From assembly GCF_000369405.1 (NCBI RefSeq), contig NZ_KB849998.1:180579-244578 (forward strand): DNA of 64,000 bases, given 5' to 3'. Source of the DNA: Acinetobacter sp. ANC 3929 (GTDB taxonomy: Bacteria > Pseudomonadota > Gammaproteobacteria > Pseudomonadales > Moraxellaceae). The position numbers and the translations under genes are program-made. Below are positions 62,191 to 64,000 of the stretch, one piece after another. A model generated the notes under the pieces. It saw only the letters and a list, made by a program, of their open reading frames with translations, was not told the origin of the DNA and did not search any database. Each line of letters begins with the position of its first letter. Within the stretch, counting starts at the first letter, position 1.

Positions 62191-63201
62191 TTAAATCAAT
62201 TCAATAATATCGATCGTTGGTGGAACACGAAAACGGAATGGCACACCAACCATCCCCGTCCCTACCGTGACAAAAACATCCGCATGTTCGTGTGTATAAA
62301 AACCTTTTTTGTGTCCCAAAATAGACACCCGTTTCATAATATAACTGGTAATCCATGGCAGCTCGATCTGCCCACCATGGGTATGCCCCGAAAGCATCAA
62401 TGGACGCGTTGGTAATTCAGGTACCATATCTACCGTGTCTGGGTTATGTGACAAAATCAGCCAAGGTTTGTCTTGGGGTAACTCTGGCATAAAGCGCATG
62501 TTCGCCTTCCCTGCCCATAAATCTCCAATCCCAATCAAACGGAACTCATCAAAATCAACAATTTTCCCCTCAATATCTATGACATTGTTTTGTTCGAGTG
62601 CCTTACTCAATAAAGCCTGAATGGGAGGACCTGGATATTGTTCATCATGATTGCCAGGTACTGAATAAACAGGTGCCTGAATTTGCTTTAAAATCTCAAG
62701 CTCCTGTACCAAACGATTTTCAGGTTCATAGGTCCAATCACCAGCGACCACAACCAAATCAGGTTGTTCCTGATTGAGTTTCTTCACAATACTTTTTAAT
62801 TGGCGCTCATGTCCTGAAAATAACCCAACATGCATATCTGCAACTAAAGCGACTTTAACTGGCTGGGTAAATTCACGTTTAGGATCTAAACGATATTGAT
62901 GGTATTTAACATGAACTTGATGAGGTTCTATAAAACGCGCATAGATGAGTACACTACTGAGTAGCCCAATAAATGCGGCTTGATGTAAACTGTAATATCC
63001 AACCCAACCCGCAAAAATGCTAAAAAACCAAAGTGGGACTAATAAATAAGACAGATAAAACGCCAGTAAATGTACGAAGGCTTTAAAAGGATGTATGGTT
63101 TCGGTCCGTGCTTGATGAACCCAAGCTTGAATAAATGCCCAAAATGCCAGAACAGCAAAAATAAGGTAAAAACCAATAATCATAGTATCTGAATTCGACA
63201 T
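62191..63201 (-). CDS. Membrane-anchored metallophosphoesterase
   Basis: This is a 336-residue protein with several N-terminal hydrophobic helices (~1-100) and a C-terminal calcineurin-like domain. Metal ligands appear in VADMHVGLFSGH, VVAGDWTYEP, VPGNHDEQ, SHNPD and SGHTHGGQ. It resembles YaeI/YkuE-type phosphoesterases. The ATG at 63201 follows a GAGGG ribosome binding site; the open frame starts 12 codons earlier. Substrate unknown; lipid or nucleotide phosphates are possible. Confidence 0.88.
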   Translation of the reverse strand: MSNSDTMIIGFYLIFAVLAFWAFIQAWVHQARTETIHPFKAFVHLLAFYLSYLLVPLWFFSIFAGWVGYYSLHQAAFIGLLSSVLIYARFIEPHQVHVKYHQYRLDPKREFTQPVKVALVADMHVGLFSGHERQLKSIVKKLNQEQPDLVVVAGDWTYEPENRLVQELEILKQIQAPVYSVPGNHDEQYPGPPIQALLSKALEQNNVIDIEGKIVDFDEFRLIGIGDLWAGKANMRFMPELPQDKPWLILSHNPDTVDMVPELPTRPLMLSGHTHGGQIELPWITSYIMKRVSILGHKKGFYTHEHADVFVTVGTGMVGVPFRFRVPPTIDIIELI

Positions 63202-63304
63202 TACAGCCCTCATTAACTTCACTTTAGGGACATACATCTCATCTTATATTTATCTTTTTCGATGAAATGGTATACTCGAGCCCAACTTTTAATCAGTAAC
63301 GATT

Positions 63305-64000
63305 ATGACGCAATTTTCTCATTTAAATAGCAAACATACAAAGATAAGTACAACCGCTTACAATAAAAATATGCTTGCGATTTATATCACAATTGCGCTC
63401 ACAGCGACTGGTTGCAGTACCTTACCTAAACATAAAATTGAACCTGTCATACAAACCACCACACAAATTGACACCTCGCAAACGTCCTTAGCGCAAGTGA
63501 TCAAGCCCTTACAGGAACAGCATCCTGACCTGACAGGCTATCATGTTTTATATGAGCCATTAGAAGCGCTGGCAGCTCGTCTGCGCCTGATTGACAAGGC
63601 CGAAAAAACCTTAGATTTACAATACTATATTTGGGACAACGACAAAGTAGGTGCATTGGCACTGCATGCCTTAATTCGTGCAGCGGATCGTGGTGTTCGA
63701 GTTCGGTTACTCATTGATGATAATAATGCGAAACATACCGAAGGCATTTTCTTCGCTTTAGCTCAACACCCAAATATTGAAGTGAAACTCTTTAATCCTT
63801 ATCGCTTTCGCAAATATCGTGCCATTGATATGGTATTGGACTTAAAGCGAATCAACCGTCGTATGCACAATAAGAGTTTTATTGCCGATCATCAGGTCGC
63901 TTTGATTGGTGGTCGCAATATGACCAACCAGTATTACAATGTCAGTGATACGTATCAATTTTCTGATGTCGATGTCATGCTGTTTGGCACCGCAGTCAAT
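63305..64000 (+). CDS. Phospholipase D/cardiolipin synthase-like lipoprotein, partial (C-terminus cut)
   Basis: The ATG at 63305 starts 232 codons running to the window edge. The signal region ends in ALTATGC, a lipobox. The first HKD catalytic motif is complete: HNKSFIADHQVALIGGRN (H-x-K-x4-D). LDLQYYIWDNDKVG and VRVRLLIDDNN are typical of the ClsC/YmdC group of PLD-family proteins. The second HKD motif is beyond the window. Another possible start is the ATG at 63371, nearer the lipobox. Confidence 0.88.
   Translation, partial: MTQFSHLNSKHTKISTTAYNKNMLAIYITIALTATGCSTLPKHKIEPVIQTTTQIDTSQTSLAQVIKPLQEQHPDLTGYHVLYEPLEALAARLRLIDKAEKTLDLQYYIWDNDKVGALALHALIRAADRGVRVRLLIDDNNAKHTEGIFFALAQHPNIEVKLFNPYRFRKYRAIDMVLDLKRINRRMHNKSFIADHQVALIGGRNMTNQYYNVSDTYQFSDVDVMLFGTAVN

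Overview
The window is a piece of a gammaproteobacterial chromosome, almost certainly Acinetobacter. The base composition is AT-rich. The rRNA operon is 16S-tRNA-Ile(GAT)-tRNA-Ala(TGC)-23S-5S, and the 16S, 23S and 5S sequences look like those of Acinetobacter. The housekeeping order also fits: leuS-lptE-holA, divergent orn/rsgA, yibN-grxC-secB, and a split ilvI-ilvH/ilvC locus. I saw no insertion sequence, prophage or CRISPR array. The assignment is by reading; no database was searched.

Left part (1-8.6 kb) is accessory in character. It holds the N-terminal ~810 codons of a trimeric autotransporter adhesin on the minus strand, cut by the window edge, and a divergent AraC-type regulator. An arsenic-resistance operon follows (arsC-arsR-acr3, minus strand), then two small unknown genes, a YjaB-like acetyltransferase and a PhaC-like alpha/beta hydrolase with serine in the nucleophile position.

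The middle (8.6-49 kb) is mostly core: an MHYT-GGDEF-EAL c-di-GMP protein, ilvI-ilvH-ilvC, leuS-lptE-holA, a Sir2 deacylase, a MacA-MacB-outer-membrane-channel efflux operon behind a Fur-box-like sequence, fabI, a Bax inhibitor-like membrane protein, orn/rsgA, yibN-grxC-secB, coaBC, radC, a bestrophin-like channel, an aldo/keto reductase with a divergent LysR regulator, rnm/yciB/yciI, mnmC, yajQ, msrC and hydrolase-trxC-yciA. Between secB and coaBC lies a compact four-gene alkylation-repair operon. In it the Ada protein is split: the AraC-HTH plus methyltransferase part is the first gene, and the Ada N-terminal zinc domain is a free 81-residue protein two genes downstream, next to alkB. An unassigned gene at 26.2 kb carries an R-x4-H motif like that of HEPN proteins.

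The right part (49-64 kb) has a tiny lipoprotein gene, a ~1,450-residue lipoprotein built of about ten Ig-like (Big-1-type) repeats, and the rRNA operon on the minus strand with a recognisable promoter and both pre-rRNA processing stems. After these come a yfiR-yfiN-yfiB c-di-GMP signalling operon, a metallophosphoesterase, and the start of a phospholipase D/cardiolipin synthase-like lipoprotein cut by the window end.

Themes that link regions are cell-surface adhesion (trimeric autotransporter, giant Ig-like lipoprotein), c-di-GMP control of surface life (the MHYT protein, YfiRNB, possibly YajQ), and stress handling (arsenic, alkylation damage, oxidised methionine, thioredoxin/glutaredoxin).
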